The notes beneath the pieces were generated by a model. It ran no database searches. It saw only the letters and a program-made list of their open reading frames with translations, and had not been told where the DNA came from. This document shows positions 16,061 through 24,705 of a stretch of DNA of 64,000 bases, one piece after another. The translations under genes and the position numbers were made by a program. This DNA comes from CALSMU01 sp965230225 (lineage in GTDB: Bacteria; Bacteroidota; Bacteroidia; Flavobacteriales_D; Parvicellaceae). The DNA lies in the NCBI GenBank assembly GCA_965230225.1, contig CBDDKM010000001.1, forward strand, positions 62,001 through 126,000, given 5' to 3'. Position 1 is the first letter of the stretch. Each line of letters opens with the position of its first letter.

Positions 16061-17245
16061 ATGAGTACAGATAGATATCAGGCGCACGATTATTATCTAA
16101 TGGATGAGATGCTTACAGAAGAGCATAAATTAATTCGTGACACTGCTAGAGCGTGGGTAAAGAAAGAGGTTAGCCCAATCATTGAAGAATATTATGAAAA
16201 AGCTGAGTTTCCGAAGCAAATTGTTCCGGGACTTGGAGAAATAGGAGGTTTTGGACCATATATTCCGGTGGAATATGGTGGAGCAGGGTTAGATCAGATT
16301 TCTTACGGATTAATCATGCAAGAGCTGGAAAGATGCGATTCAGGATTGAGATCTACTTCTTCAGTACAATCTTCTTTGGTAATGTATCCTATCTGGAAAT
16401 TTGGATCGGAAGAGCAAAAGCAAAAGTACTTGCCAAAATTAGCTACCGGAGAATTCATCGGTTGCTTCGGGTTAACTGAACCTGATTACGGTTCTAACCC
16501 TGGTGGAATGATTACCAATATTAAAGACATGGGAGACCACTACTTGCTAAACGGGGCTAAGATGTGGATTTCTAACGCACCTTTTGCTGATGTTGCTGTA
16601 GTTTGGGCAAAGAATGAAGAAGGAAGAATTAAAGGATTAGTGGTAGAGAGAGGAATGGAAGGATTTGAAACTCCTGAAATGCATGGGAAACATTCTCTTA
16701 GAGCTTCTGCTACGGGTGAGTTAATTTTTAACGATGTTAAAGTACCAAAAGAGAATATATTGCCAGGAAAAGATGGGTTAGGAGCTCCTTTAATGTGCCT
16801 GGATAGTGCAAGATATGGAATTGCTTGGGGAGCAATCGGAGCAGCTTTGGATTGTTATGATTCTGCCTTGAGATATTCTAAAGAAAGAATTCAATTCGAT
16901 AAGCCTATTGCTAGCTTCCAGTTAGTGCAAAAGAAATTGGCTGAAATGATCACCGAGATTACAAAAGCTCAATTGTTAACACTTAGATTAGGAGAGTTGA
17001 GAAACGAAGGGAGAGCAACTTCTGCTCAAATCTCAATGGCGAAAAGAAACAATGTGGATATGGCGCTTAAAATAGCTAGAGAAGCTCGTCAAATTCACGG
17101 AGCAATGGGAATTACAAACGAGTATCCTTGTATGAGACACATGGCTAATTTAGAGTCCGTAATTACTTACGAAGGAACACATGATATCCACTTGTTAATT
17201 ACAGGTATGGATGTAACAGGAATTCCAGCATTTAGTGGAAAGTAA
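16061..17245 (+). CDS. gcdH: Acyl-CoA dehydrogenase, glutaryl-CoA dehydrogenase type
   Basis: A 394-residue FAD flavoenzyme from the ATG at 16061 (MSTDRYQ). Domain order is the normal helical, beta and C-terminal helical fold. The ERCDSGLRSTSSVQSSLVM segment, GCFGLTEPDYGSNP, KMWISNAPFADV and the C-terminal TYEGTHDIH with the catalytic glutamate closely resemble glutaryl-CoA dehydrogenase, which oxidises and decarboxylates glutaryl-CoA to crotonyl-CoA in lysine and tryptophan catabolism, passing electrons to ETF. Single-gene transcript between a good promoter and a strong terminator. A related short-chain acyl-CoA substrate is possible. Confidence 0.9.
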   Translation: MSTDRYQAHDYYLMDEMLTEEHKLIRDTARAWVKKEVSPIIEEYYEKAEFPKQIVPGLGEIGGFGPYIPVEYGGAGLDQISYGLIMQELERCDSGLRSTSSVQSSLVMYPIWKFGSEEQKQKYLPKLATGEFIGCFGLTEPDYGSNPGGMITNIKDMGDHYLLNGAKMWISNAPFADVAVVWAKNEEGRIKGLVVERGMEGFETPEMHGKHSLRASATGELIFNDVKVPKENILPGKDGLGAPLMCLDSARYGIAWGAIGAALDCYDSALRYSKERIQFDKPIASFQLVQKKLAEMITEITKAQLLTLRLGELRNEGRATSAQISMAKRNNVDMALKIAREARQIHGAMGITNEYPCMRHMANLESVITYEGTHDIHLLITGMDVTGIPAFSGK

Positions 17246-17264
17246 TATTCAACTATAGATAAAG

Positions 17265-17297
17265 AAAAAGGGGTGCTGAACAGCACCCCTTTTTTTA
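17265..17297. terminator. Strong bidirectional intrinsic terminator
   Basis: GGGGTGCTG (17270-17278) pairs with CAGCACCCC (17281-17289), flanked by A and T runs, so it works for the dehydrogenase gene and for the convergent gldD, whose stop codon lies in its T-run. Confidence 0.92.
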
Positions 17298-17906
17298 TAA
17301 TGTATCGTCTGTCCACTCAAACGTTTCTATCAAATGTTTGATGTCCTCTTTAATGAATTCGATTACTGGTTGTAACGAGTCGTAGTTAGGCGCTGCCTCA
17401 AAGTACAGGCTTCCTGAGAAAAAATTGTCTGTGCTGTCCGTTAAGTAAAAGATGTAGTTACAGGCAACATCACCTTGAATATCGAAGGTGGTTCCGTACA
17501 CTCTTTTTTCAGGATCAATAAATTCCAATTCCTGAATACCACTTGCCTTAATACGGTGTTCCATTACCTTTCGTTGGTACTTTTCTGTGTGAACATACAA
17601 GTCGTTAGAATCTAATTGGATATGGGTGCAATAAATGGCAGCTTTGTAATAAGGAAATACGATGTTTTGAAAGCAACGTCCTTCATCTTTACTTTCCTTA
17701 TCCTGAATATAGGTGTAGGTAGGACGTTCGTATGTGGCTCTGCACTTTTTAGTAATTTCTTCGTAGCTTCTTTCTGGAAAATCAATTCTAAAATATCCTT
17801 TAGGTTTTGGGATATGGTTTACCTCTTCTCTACAGGAGGAAACAAAAATGGTAAGTATGAATAATATTCCTAACAGCCTCATGAATCTCTTTTTTCTATA
17901 ACTCAA
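17295..17906 (-). CDS. gldD: Gliding motility lipoprotein GldD
   Basis: A 203-residue lipoprotein (signal peptide with lipobox VSSC near residue 25) carrying the GldD hallmark PKPKGYFRIDFPERSYEE just after the lipid site. GldD is needed for gliding in Flavobacterium and belongs to the machinery that assembles or powers surface adhesins, linked to the type IX secretion system; its biochemical role is unsettled. ATG at 17906 overlaps the gldE stop by 4 nt (ATGA), so translation is coupled. It is last in the order mutY-ssb-gldE-gldD, conserved across Bacteroidetes. Confidence 0.95.
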   Translation of the reverse strand: MSYRKKRFMRLLGILFILTIFVSSCREEVNHIPKPKGYFRIDFPERSYEEITKKCRATYERPTYTYIQDKESKDEGRCFQNIVFPYYKAAIYCTHIQLDSNDLYVHTEKYQRKVMEHRIKASGIQELEFIDPEKRVYGTTFDIQGDVACNYIFYLTDSTDNFFSGSLYFEAAPNYDSLQPVIEFIKEDIKHLIETFEWTDDTL

Positions 17907-19231
17907 TCATCAATAATGGTTACTTTAATCTGTTTGATTCTTCTTTTGTCGGAAGCCTCAATAGTAAAGGAGTAATTTCTAAAGACAACCTTTTCATTTT
18001 TCAATAGGATTTTACCTGCTTGCTCTATGCAAAAACCGGCAATGGTATCAGATTCTCCTTTTTCTTCTTCAAATATATCTCCATCAATTCCAAGAACCCT
18101 ATACATATCCATTAAAGGTGTTTTACCTTCAAAAACAAAGTTCCTTTCGTCCAGTTTTGAGTAAACCAAATCGTCGTCGTCAAATTCGTCGGTTATATCC
18201 CCAACAATTTCCTCCAGTATATCTTCAAGAGTTACAATTCCGGAAGTTCCTCCGTATTCATCTACAACAATAGCAATGTGCTTTTTTTCTTCCTGAAATT
18301 CTTTCAATAAGTCGTCGAGCTTTTTGTTTTCAGGAACAAATTTCGAGGTGCGAATTAAGTTCTGCCAATCCAGATTCTCATCTTCAGAATCCAGGTGCAT
18401 CAACAAATCTTTAACATACAGAATACCTGCAATTTCATCTAGTGAATCTTTGTATACTGGTACTCTTGAGTATTTGGTATCTATGATATGTTGTTTAAGG
18501 TCTGGGAAACCATATTCCACTTTGAACGCAACAACGTCCAAACGAGGTGTCATGATTTGTTTAACATCGGTTTGCCCGAACTTGACAATTCCCTCAAGGA
18601 TTTTTTTTTCCTCGTCCGATTCCACAGATTCTTTGGTAAGGTTTAGGGCCTCTTCAAGATCATCTACCGAAATGTTTTCTGCTTTTTTTTGAAATCGTTT
18701 GTCGATAAAAGAGGTGCTAGAAACCAAAAGTCTGCTAAGTGGCGAAACCAGTACGCCAATAAGTGATATTGGACTGGACATAAACTTGGCAAACCCTGCT
18801 CTATATTTAGTGGCATATACTTTAGGGATAACTTCTCCCAGCAACAGTATAATGAAGGTAACCGCAACTACGTTAATGAAAAATAATAGTCCAGGTGAGA
18901 TGGCATTTTCATTGATAACTCCACTCATAACATAAGTGGATACCATTACTATTGCTACATTAATAAAGTTGTTTGCAATAAGGATAGTGGCCAATAAATT
19001 CTTTGGCGACTCTAGTAGTTTTAAAACTCTAAGACCAGAGGGAGTTCTTTCTTTCGAAAGTTGATCTTTATCTGCAGCATCCAGTGAAAACATGGCTACT
19101 TCAGAACCAGACATAAGGGCAGACAAGAAAATTAAAACAACCATGATGATCATGGTGAAAATTACTCCGGTATCCGGGGTAACAAAGATATTAAAGATGG
19201 CCCCTAAGGGCATGGCCTGCGGAGGTTCCAC
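17903..19231 (-). CDS. gldE: Gliding motility-associated protein GldE (CNNM/CBS-domain membrane protein)
   Basis: A 442-residue inner-membrane protein of the CorC/HlyC (CNNM) class. Order: an N-terminal DUF21-type membrane domain with about four helices (residues 20-190, with SGSEVAMFSLD), a CBS-domain pair (about 210-340, with KQIMTPRLDVVAF and VPVYKDSLDEIAGILYVKDLL, then VDEYGGTSGIVTLEDILEEIVGDI) and a C-terminal transporter-associated domain. Its position directly before gldD identifies it as GldE, thought to support GldD. The start is GTG at 19231 or, 18 nt downstream, ATG at 19213. Confidence 0.93.
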   Translation of the reverse strand: MEPPQAMPLGAIFNIFVTPDTGVIFTMIIMVVLIFLSALMSGSEVAMFSLDAADKDQLSKERTPSGLRVLKLLESPKNLLATILIANNFINVAIVMVSTYVMSGVINENAISPGLLFFINVVAVTFIILLLGEVIPKVYATKYRAGFAKFMSSPISLIGVLVSPLSRLLVSSTSFIDKRFQKKAENISVDDLEEALNLTKESVESDEEKKILEGIVKFGQTDVKQIMTPRLDVVAFKVEYGFPDLKQHIIDTKYSRVPVYKDSLDEIAGILYVKDLLMHLDSEDENLDWQNLIRTSKFVPENKKLDDLLKEFQEEKKHIAIVVDEYGGTSGIVTLEDILEEIVGDITDEFDDDDLVYSKLDERNFVFEGKTPLMDMYRVLGIDGDIFEEEKGESDTIAGFCIEQAGKILLKNEKVVFRNYSFTIEASDKRRIKQIKVTIIDD

Positions 19232-19246
19232 AATCTATTGTTTTAG

Positions 19247-19699
19247 TTAGAATGGTAAATCGTCTAATTCTTCTTCAGGAGAAGAAAATTCAGTTTCATT
19301 TTTTTTCTGAGCTGGTTCTTTAGTAGGAGCGGGAGCCTGATTTTGCATTCCTTCTCCTTCACCAACTCTTCCTAACATTGTCATATTGTCTCCAACAACT
19401 TCGGTAGTGTATCGCGTATTTCCATCCTGATCTTGCCATGATCTGGTACGTAATTTTCCCTCAACGTAAACCTTAGCACCTTTTTTAAGGTACTTTTCTG
19501 CTACTTCTGCTAATCCTCTCCAAAGAACAACGTTGTGCCATTCTGTTTGAGACACTCGTTCTCCAGTATTTCTGTCTTTGTACGATTCGCTAGTAGCGAT
19601 TGGGAAATTACAAACTGCAACTCCACTTTCTAAATATCTAACTTCAGGGTCTTTACCCAGATTTCCGATTAAAATTACTTTGTTTACGCTTCCTGCCAT
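19247..19699 (-). CDS. ssb: Single-stranded DNA-binding protein
   Basis: A 150-residue SSB: an OB-fold core (residues 1-110, NKVILIGNLGKDPEVRYLESG, then WHNVVLWRGLAEVAEKYLKKG) with a disordered tail ending in the acidic DDLPF tip that recruits replication and repair partners. It forms tetramers that coat single-stranded DNA. It sits 37 bp after mutY and 15 bp before gldE on the same strand. Confidence 0.98.
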   Translation of the reverse strand: MAGSVNKVILIGNLGKDPEVRYLESGVAVCNFPIATSESYKDRNTGERVSQTEWHNVVLWRGLAEVAEKYLKKGAKVYVEGKLRTRSWQDQDGNTRYTTEVVGDNMTMLGRVGEGEGMQNQAPAPTKEPAQKKNETEFSSPEEELDDLPF

Positions 19700-19736
19700 T
19701 TATATAATATTGCTAGAACAAGTAAAGGTAATGATT

Positions 19737-20762
19737 TTACTTGATATCGTTCAGATAATTTTCGATCAACTTGGGTACAGCAAATTGGTGTAACTCCTTA
19801 ATTGGTGTGCGAATGAGTCCTTTTGTGTTAGGAACATTGGCTGCACTAAAAGACCAGAATTTTGCCAAAATAATACGATGACTAAGTATGTGTTTGTACT
19901 GGTGACTTACCTCATTAAAAGTGAGGTTCTTAAGAAGAGGGTGCTCCAGTTTGTCTGGAGAGTCAATTTCCTTCTTGCTTTCCAATAATGGAAATTCATG
20001 AAGGTTTTGCCATATTCCCTTGCCTGCTCTTTTGTTTAAAAGACAAAACTCATCGTCAGTAATGTAGAGGTAATTAAAATAGACTGTTTTTTGTTTTGTC
20101 TTTTTCGATTTTATAGGTAGTTCTTCAACTTTGTTGTTACCATAGGCCCAACAGGAGTTTTTCAATCCGCAAGACGAACAGTTTGGTTTTTTGGGAGTGC
20201 AAAACAAGGCTCCAAATTCCATAATGGCTTGGTTGTGCTTGTCTGGCTGATCGGGGTTAAGTGAAGTATTGGCAAGTTCCTGAAATTGTTTTTTTCCCTC
20301 TGTAGAATCTATAGGTGTAGAGACTCCATAGTACCTAGAGAGCACTCTGTAAACATTTCCATCCACAACTGCCACCGGTTCTTTAAAACTAAATGAAGCT
20401 ATGGCAGCTGCAGTATAGTCTCCAACTCCCTTAAGTTTTTTTAACTCTTTAAAGTTGTTGGGGAATTTACCTTCCAGTTCAGATACAATATACTGAGCAG
20501 TGTAATGTAAATTTCTAGCCCTGGAATAATATCCCAGCCCTTGCCAGTTTTTTAGTACATGGTCTTCGTTGGCGTTTGCTAAATCGAATACAGTGGGATA
20601 CTGATCAATGAATTTTAAATAATAACTCATTCCCTGATCCACCCGTGTTTGTTGTAGGATAATTTCGGATAGCCAAATGCGATATGGATCGGTTGTTTGC
20701 CTCCAGGGTAAATCTCTAAAATTAGAGTCGTACCAGTCGCATATGTATCTCGAAAACTTCAA
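19737..20762 (-). CDS. mutY: A/G-specific adenine DNA glycosylase MutY
   Basis: A 341-residue glycosylase that removes adenine opposite 8-oxoguanine. The N-terminal HhH-GPD domain shows WLSEIILQQTRVDQG with the catalytic glutamate, the LKGVGDYTAAAIASF helix-hairpin-helix and the conserved aspartate in VVDGNVYRVLSR. The 4Fe-4S cluster is C-x6-C-x2-C-x5-C (CTPKKPNCSSCGLKNSC). A NUDIX-like C-terminal domain follows. Start is TTG at 20762, matching the family N-terminus. First gene of the mutY-ssb-gldE-gldD run. Confidence 0.97.
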   Translation of the reverse strand: MKFSRYICDWYDSNFRDLPWRQTTDPYRIWLSEIILQQTRVDQGMSYYLKFIDQYPTVFDLANANEDHVLKNWQGLGYYSRARNLHYTAQYIVSELEGKFPNNFKELKKLKGVGDYTAAAIASFSFKEPVAVVDGNVYRVLSRYYGVSTPIDSTEGKKQFQELANTSLNPDQPDKHNQAIMEFGALFCTPKKPNCSSCGLKNSCWAYGNNKVEELPIKSKKTKQKTVYFNYLYITDDEFCLLNKRAGKGIWQNLHEFPLLESKKEIDSPDKLEHPLLKNLTFNEVSHQYKHILSHRIILAKFWSFSAANVPNTKGLIRTPIKELHQFAVPKLIENYLNDIK

Positions 20763-20830
20763 TTCGTCTAAAATCTTGACAAATGAAAGAAAAAAAAATA
20801 GATATGATTTTCAGAATTGAGAAATAAACC

Positions 20831-20838
20831 TATCTTTG
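20831..20838 (+). promoter_or_regulatory. -7 promoter box for the HU gene
   Basis: TATCTTTG, exact to TAnnTTTG, ends 49 nt before the ATG at 20888; a leader of about 45 nt follows. Confidence 0.6.
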
Positions 20839-20887
20839 CAGCCCGATTTTTAAACCTAATTAACTGACTTAAAATAATATAAGAGCT

Positions 20888-21178
20888 ATGACAAAAGCGG
20901 ATATAGTTACAGACATTGCAGAAAAAACAGGAGTGGAGAAAGTTGCGGTACAAGCAACAGTTGAAGCATTTATGTCATCTATTAAGGGAGCCTTGGAACA
21001 AGGTGAAAATGTGTATTTGAGAGGCTTTGGTAGCTTTGTAGTGAAGGAAAGAGCAGAAAAAACAGGAAGAAATATTTCGAAAAACACCACGATTATTATT
21101 CCAGCTCACAACATTCCTTCATTTAAACCTTCTAAAACTTTCATCGAGAGTGTAAAAACTAAGGTGGAGGTTAAGTAA
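20888..21178 (+). CDS. HU-family DNA-binding protein
   Basis: A 96-residue nucleoid protein that bends DNA as a dimer. It has the HU layout: helical N-terminus (MTKADIVTDIAEKTGVEK), the LRGFGSFVVKERAEKTGRN signature and the basic arm ending in PAHNIPSFKPSKTF. Length is normal. It is followed 41 bp later by the gene for the 30-residue ribosomal protein and then RNase E/G, a group that looks growth-linked. Confidence 0.97.
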   Translation: MTKADIVTDIAEKTGVEKVAVQATVEAFMSSIKGALEQGENVYLRGFGSFVVKERAEKTGRNISKNTTIIIPAHNIPSFKPSKTFIESVKTKVEVK

Positions 21179-21219
21179 AAGGTTAATGATTAAGAATTAA
21201 CGAATTAAATTATAGTATT

Positions 21220-21312
21220 ATGCCAAGCGGTAAAAAAAGAAAAAGACATAAGATGTCGACTCACAAGCGTAAAAAACGTTTGAGAAAAAACAGACATAAG
21301 AAAAAGAAATAA
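21220..21312 (+). CDS. Very small basic ribosomal protein, bS22/AURKAIP1-COX24 (mS38) type
   Basis: A 30-residue gene (ATG 21220, TAA 21310-21312). The product contains about 20 Lys/Arg residues: MPSGKKRKRHKMSTHKRKKR and an ending of NRHKKKK. The pattern KKRKRHKMSTHKRKKRLRKN matches the short COX24/AURKAIP1 motif (KKRRKRMxKHKxRKxxRK) of mitochondrial mS38 and the mycobacterial small-subunit protein bS22. It is likely a small-subunit protein near the decoding region. It falls below usual gene-finder length cut-offs. Placed between HU and RNase E/G. Confidence 0.82.
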   Translation: MPSGKKRKRHKMSTHKRKKRLRKNRHKKKK

Positions 21313-21335
21313 GCATTTAATTGCTAGCTTGTAAT

Positions 21336-21380
21336 AACACATGTTATCACACAACTATTGGTAGTGTGATGACATGCGTT
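21336..21380 (+). promoter_or_regulatory. Long stem-loop in the leader of the RNase E/G gene
   Basis: Arms 21340-21352 and 21364-21376 pair over 13 bp with one G-U, and the stem continues across one mismatch to 21336-21338 and 21378-21380; the loop is 11 nt. No U-run follows, so it is not a standard terminator. It lies about 90 nt before the RNase E/G start and could be an autoregulatory element, as in the rne leader of E. coli, or a processing site. Confidence 0.55.
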
Positions 21381-21469
21381 GTTGTACTTGTTTGTTTCCT
21401 ATAGTGAAATTCATTTAAGTAGCTATAGGTGTTTCTGGGTTTTATACTTGAGAAAATAGTGAGTCTTCT

Positions 21470-23020
21470 GTGAATTATGAATTGTATATAAATTCCACTT
21501 CATCAGGAGTTGTCCTTGCATTGCTGCGTGATAAAAAGCTGATTGAGCTTCACGACGAAAAGCAAGATAACGACTTTAGTGTGGGGGATGTGTATCTTGG
21601 GAAAGTTAGAAAAATTGTCCCGAGCCTGAATGCTGCGTTCGTAGATGTAGGGTACGAGAAAGATGCATTTCTACACTATTTGGATTTGGGGCCGCAGTTT
21701 AAATCATTAAACCGGTATATACAGAATTCCATTAAAGGAAAACAGCAAGGCCCTTCTATTGCAAAGAATAAAATTGAACCGGACATTGATAAAAATGGAA
21801 AAATTAAAGATGTAATTTCTTCCAATCAATTGATCGCTGTTCAAATTGCAAAAGAACCTATTTCCAGTAAAGGGCCAAGGTTAAGTACTGAAATTACTCT
21901 TGCCGGTAGATTTGTTGTATTGGTGCCTTTTACCAATAAAATCTCCATCTCTCAAAAAATTAAAGATCCCGAAGAAAGAGATCGTCTAAGAAGACTACTT
22001 TCTAGTATTAAACCAAAGAATTTTGGGGTAATCATTAGAACGGTTGCGCAAAATAAAAAGGTAGCCGATTTGGATGCCGATTTGCGAGATTTACTTTCTA
22101 AATGGGAGCGATTGCACAAAGGATTAAGAAATTCAAAGCCTCCTAAAAAGGTGTTAGGGGAGTTGAATAGGACTTCTACTGTGTTGAGAGATATGCTTTC
22201 TGAAAAGTTTACAAGTATTCATGTAAATGATGAGTCGCTTTTCGAAGAAATTAAGAACTATGTAAGAACAATTGCTCCACAAAAAGAGTCTATTGTAAAG
22301 TTCTATAAAGGAAGAGTTGGTTTATTTGAGCAATTTGGAATAGAGAAGCAAATCAAAGCTTCCTTCGGGAAAAAAGTATCCCTTCCTTCTGGTGCTTACT
22401 TAATTATTGAGCATACAGAAGCGATGCACGTAATTGATGTAAACAGTGGAAACAGAAAAGCATCTGAACAAAATCAGGAGCAAAATGCTATAGAAACCAA
22501 CCTTGAGGTGGCAGACGAAATAGCTCGAATACTTCGTCTTCGTGATATGGGAGGAATTGTGTGTATCGACTTTATTGATATGCACCAACGTGAGAACAAC
22601 CGAAAACTATACGATCACCTTAAGAAGGCTATGTCTTCTGATCGTGCTAAGCATAACATTGTTATGCCTAGTAAGTTTGGGGTGGTGGAGCTTACAAGGC
22701 AAAGAGTTCGTCCTGAAACTGAAATTAAAACAGCAGAGGTTTGTCCATCTTGTAAGGGGACAGGTGAAGTACAAGCTTCGGTATTGTTTACTGATGAAAT
22801 TGAACACAACCTCAGGTTTTTAATTGAGTCGGACCCAAAGAGAAAGATCTCTCTGGAGGTACATCCATTTGTTGAAGCATACCTTAAGAGAGGGGTGAAA
22901 AGCATTCAGCGCAAATGGTTTATGAAATATAAAAAGTGGGTGCCTGTAAGAGGAGTGTCCAAATTGCAGATGTTGGAGTTCCATTTCTATGGTGGAGACG
23001 ATGAGATGATAGAACTGTAA
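21470..23020 (+). CDS. rng: Ribonuclease E/G family endoribonuclease
   Basis: A 516-residue endonuclease of the RNase G type that processes rRNA precursors and starts mRNA decay. It has an S1-like N-terminal RNA-binding domain (DVYLGKVRKIVPSLNAAFVDVG, KDAFLHYLDLG), the RNase H-like catalytic core with the metal aspartates in HVIDVNSG and CIDFIDM, and the zinc-link cysteines in CPSCKGTGEV. No long C-terminal degradosome scaffold, so RNase G-like in size. GTG start at 21470 (no in-frame ATG nearby). A large hairpin in the leader hints at autoregulation. Confidence 0.95.
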   Translation: MNYELYINSTSSGVVLALLRDKKLIELHDEKQDNDFSVGDVYLGKVRKIVPSLNAAFVDVGYEKDAFLHYLDLGPQFKSLNRYIQNSIKGKQQGPSIAKNKIEPDIDKNGKIKDVISSNQLIAVQIAKEPISSKGPRLSTEITLAGRFVVLVPFTNKISISQKIKDPEERDRLRRLLSSIKPKNFGVIIRTVAQNKKVADLDADLRDLLSKWERLHKGLRNSKPPKKVLGELNRTSTVLRDMLSEKFTSIHVNDESLFEEIKNYVRTIAPQKESIVKFYKGRVGLFEQFGIEKQIKASFGKKVSLPSGAYLIIEHTEAMHVIDVNSGNRKASEQNQEQNAIETNLEVADEIARILRLRDMGGIVCIDFIDMHQRENNRKLYDHLKKAMSSDRAKHNIVMPSKFGVVELTRQRVRPETEIKTAEVCPSCKGTGEVQASVLFTDEIEHNLRFLIESDPKRKISLEVHPFVEAYLKRGVKSIQRKWFMKYKKWVPVRGVSKLQMLEFHFYGGDDEMIEL

Positions 23021-23082
23021 TTTTTATGTCTCATTTTATTCCTGAAACTACCCTTTCTAATCAAAAGTTGTAAAGTATAGAG

Positions 23083-23100
23083 TTGATAATAATTTATCAA
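23083..23100. repeat. 7-bp inverted repeat after the RNase E/G gene
   Basis: TTGATAA (23083-23089) and TTATCAA (23094-23100) flank 4 nt, with an outer AGAG/CTCT extension. It lies between two same-strand genes, has no U-tract and may be a weak transcript-end hairpin or operator. Confidence 0.35.
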
Positions 23101-23157
23101 TTCTCTTCTGGTTATTTCCAATTTAGTAATGTAATTTAGGTGGATAATATCTATCCT

Positions 23158-24705
23158 ATGTCAAATCGGGCAAGTGACCATCTGTTTAAGCTAATCAAAT
23201 CTCTTACGAAAACGGAGAAGAGGTATTTTAAGGTTTATCAATCAAGAAGTTCGGGAGATGCAAAAAACAATTATATCCGGTTGTTTGATGCTATCGATAA
23301 ACAATCTTCTTACGACGAGGATCAGATTAGAAAGAAATTTAAGGGAGAGTCTTTTGTTAAATCCTTTCCTATAACCAAGTCCAGGTTGTACGATTCAATC
23401 CTTAGGTCCTTGGATTCATTTCATTCGAATAGTTCTGTAGATGCACAACTGAAACGAAATATACACTGTGCAGAGATTCTTTATAAGAAATCCTTGTATT
23501 CTCAAAGTGCTAAACTGTTAAAGAGCTCAAAAAGAATAGCCTATAAATACGAGAAGCACACTACACTATTGGAGATATTAGCCTGGGAGAAGTTGTTGTT
23601 GGAAAAGGATAATTACAGCGGAATTCTGGAGGAACGGCTGCAGGAAATGCTGGAAGAAGATCGTTTGATTCTAGACAAGATTTCTAATTATTGCGACTTC
23701 TGGAACATAAAAAGTAGGCTGTTTTCAATCTTGTATAAGAAAGGGAAGGTAAGAAGTGAGGATGAGCTGGAGAACTTTAAAGAGATCATTGATAATGTAC
23801 TGCTCAATAGCGAAGACAAGGCACTTTATTTTGAAACCAAATACCTGTATCATCACATTTACAGTGCTTATTTCTTTGGAATAGGAGATTATCCAAATAG
23901 TTACGAGCACTTGAAGCAAAACATTGCTTATCTGGAAGAGAATATCGATAAGTTTAAAGAGGAGCCAAATGTGTATTTCTCATTATTGTCAAACATCATC
24001 TATGTTAGTTCTCAGTTAAAGATGCATGATCAAACTTTCTTGTATTTGGATAAGTTGAGAAGCCTCCCCGAAACTATGTTGATTAACTCTAATGAGGATC
24101 TTGATATAAAACTGTTCTCTAGTGTTTACAGTATTGAGTTAACCATTTTGGCTAACACCGGGCAATTCTCAAAAGGGTTGGAACTAGTGCCGATTGTAGA
24201 AGAGGGATTAAGGCTTTATGGAGAAAAAATAAACAATGTTAGAAAAGCCTATTTGTATTATAACATCGCTATTCTGCATTTTGGGGAAGACGATTTTTCT
24301 GGGGCATTAAAATGGGTGAACAAATTGTTGAACGATGTGCCAATTGATAAATCAGAGGATATCTACTGCTTCACTCAAATTTTAAATTTGGTTATTCACA
24401 TCGAATTGGGAAGTAACCGCTTGCTGCCTTATGCCTTAAAATCAGCTCAGAGGTATTTGTCTAAAAGAAACCGTGCTTACCGATTTGAATCTGTGATGCT
24501 TAAGTTTATTGGGAAGTACATCAATGCAAAATCCCCATCGGAAATAAAAGAGTTATATACAGGATTACAGAAAGAGTTAGAAGAATTAGGGGAGGATAAC
24601 TTTGAAAAAACAGCATTTGAGTATTTCGACTTTGCTGCCTGGGCAGAGAGTCATCTATCGCCTAAGTCTTTTAAAGAAGTGATGCAGGAAAAAGCTATGG
24701 CTTAG
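23158..24705 (+). CDS. Conserved helical-repeat protein of unknown function
   Basis: A 515-residue cytoplasmic protein from the ATG at 23158 (MSNRASDHLFKLIKSLTKTEKRYFK); an in-frame GTG at 23140 adds six residues. The N-terminal 110 residues are a conserved basic helical domain (LTKTEKRYFKVY, KSFPITKSRLYDSILRSL). The rest is long alpha-helical, TPR-like solenoid without sharp repeats. I recognise the N-terminal motif from Bacteroidetes genomes but know of no function; a protein-protein interaction scaffold is likely. Near-consensus -7 box TAATTTAG at 23132. Its end overlaps thiL by 4 nt convergently. Confidence 0.8.
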   Translation: MSNRASDHLFKLIKSLTKTEKRYFKVYQSRSSGDAKNNYIRLFDAIDKQSSYDEDQIRKKFKGESFVKSFPITKSRLYDSILRSLDSFHSNSSVDAQLKRNIHCAEILYKKSLYSQSAKLLKSSKRIAYKYEKHTTLLEILAWEKLLLEKDNYSGILEERLQEMLEEDRLILDKISNYCDFWNIKSRLFSILYKKGKVRSEDELENFKEIIDNVLLNSEDKALYFETKYLYHHIYSAYFFGIGDYPNSYEHLKQNIAYLEENIDKFKEEPNVYFSLLSNIIYVSSQLKMHDQTFLYLDKLRSLPETMLINSNEDLDIKLFSSVYSIELTILANTGQFSKGLELVPIVEEGLRLYGEKINNVRKAYLYYNIAILHFGEDDFSGALKWVNKLLNDVPIDKSEDIYCFTQILNLVIHIELGSNRLLPYALKSAQRYLSKRNRAYRFESVMLKFIGKYINAKSPSEIKELYTGLQKELEELGEDNFEKTAFEYFDFAAWAESHLSPKSFKEVMQEKAMA

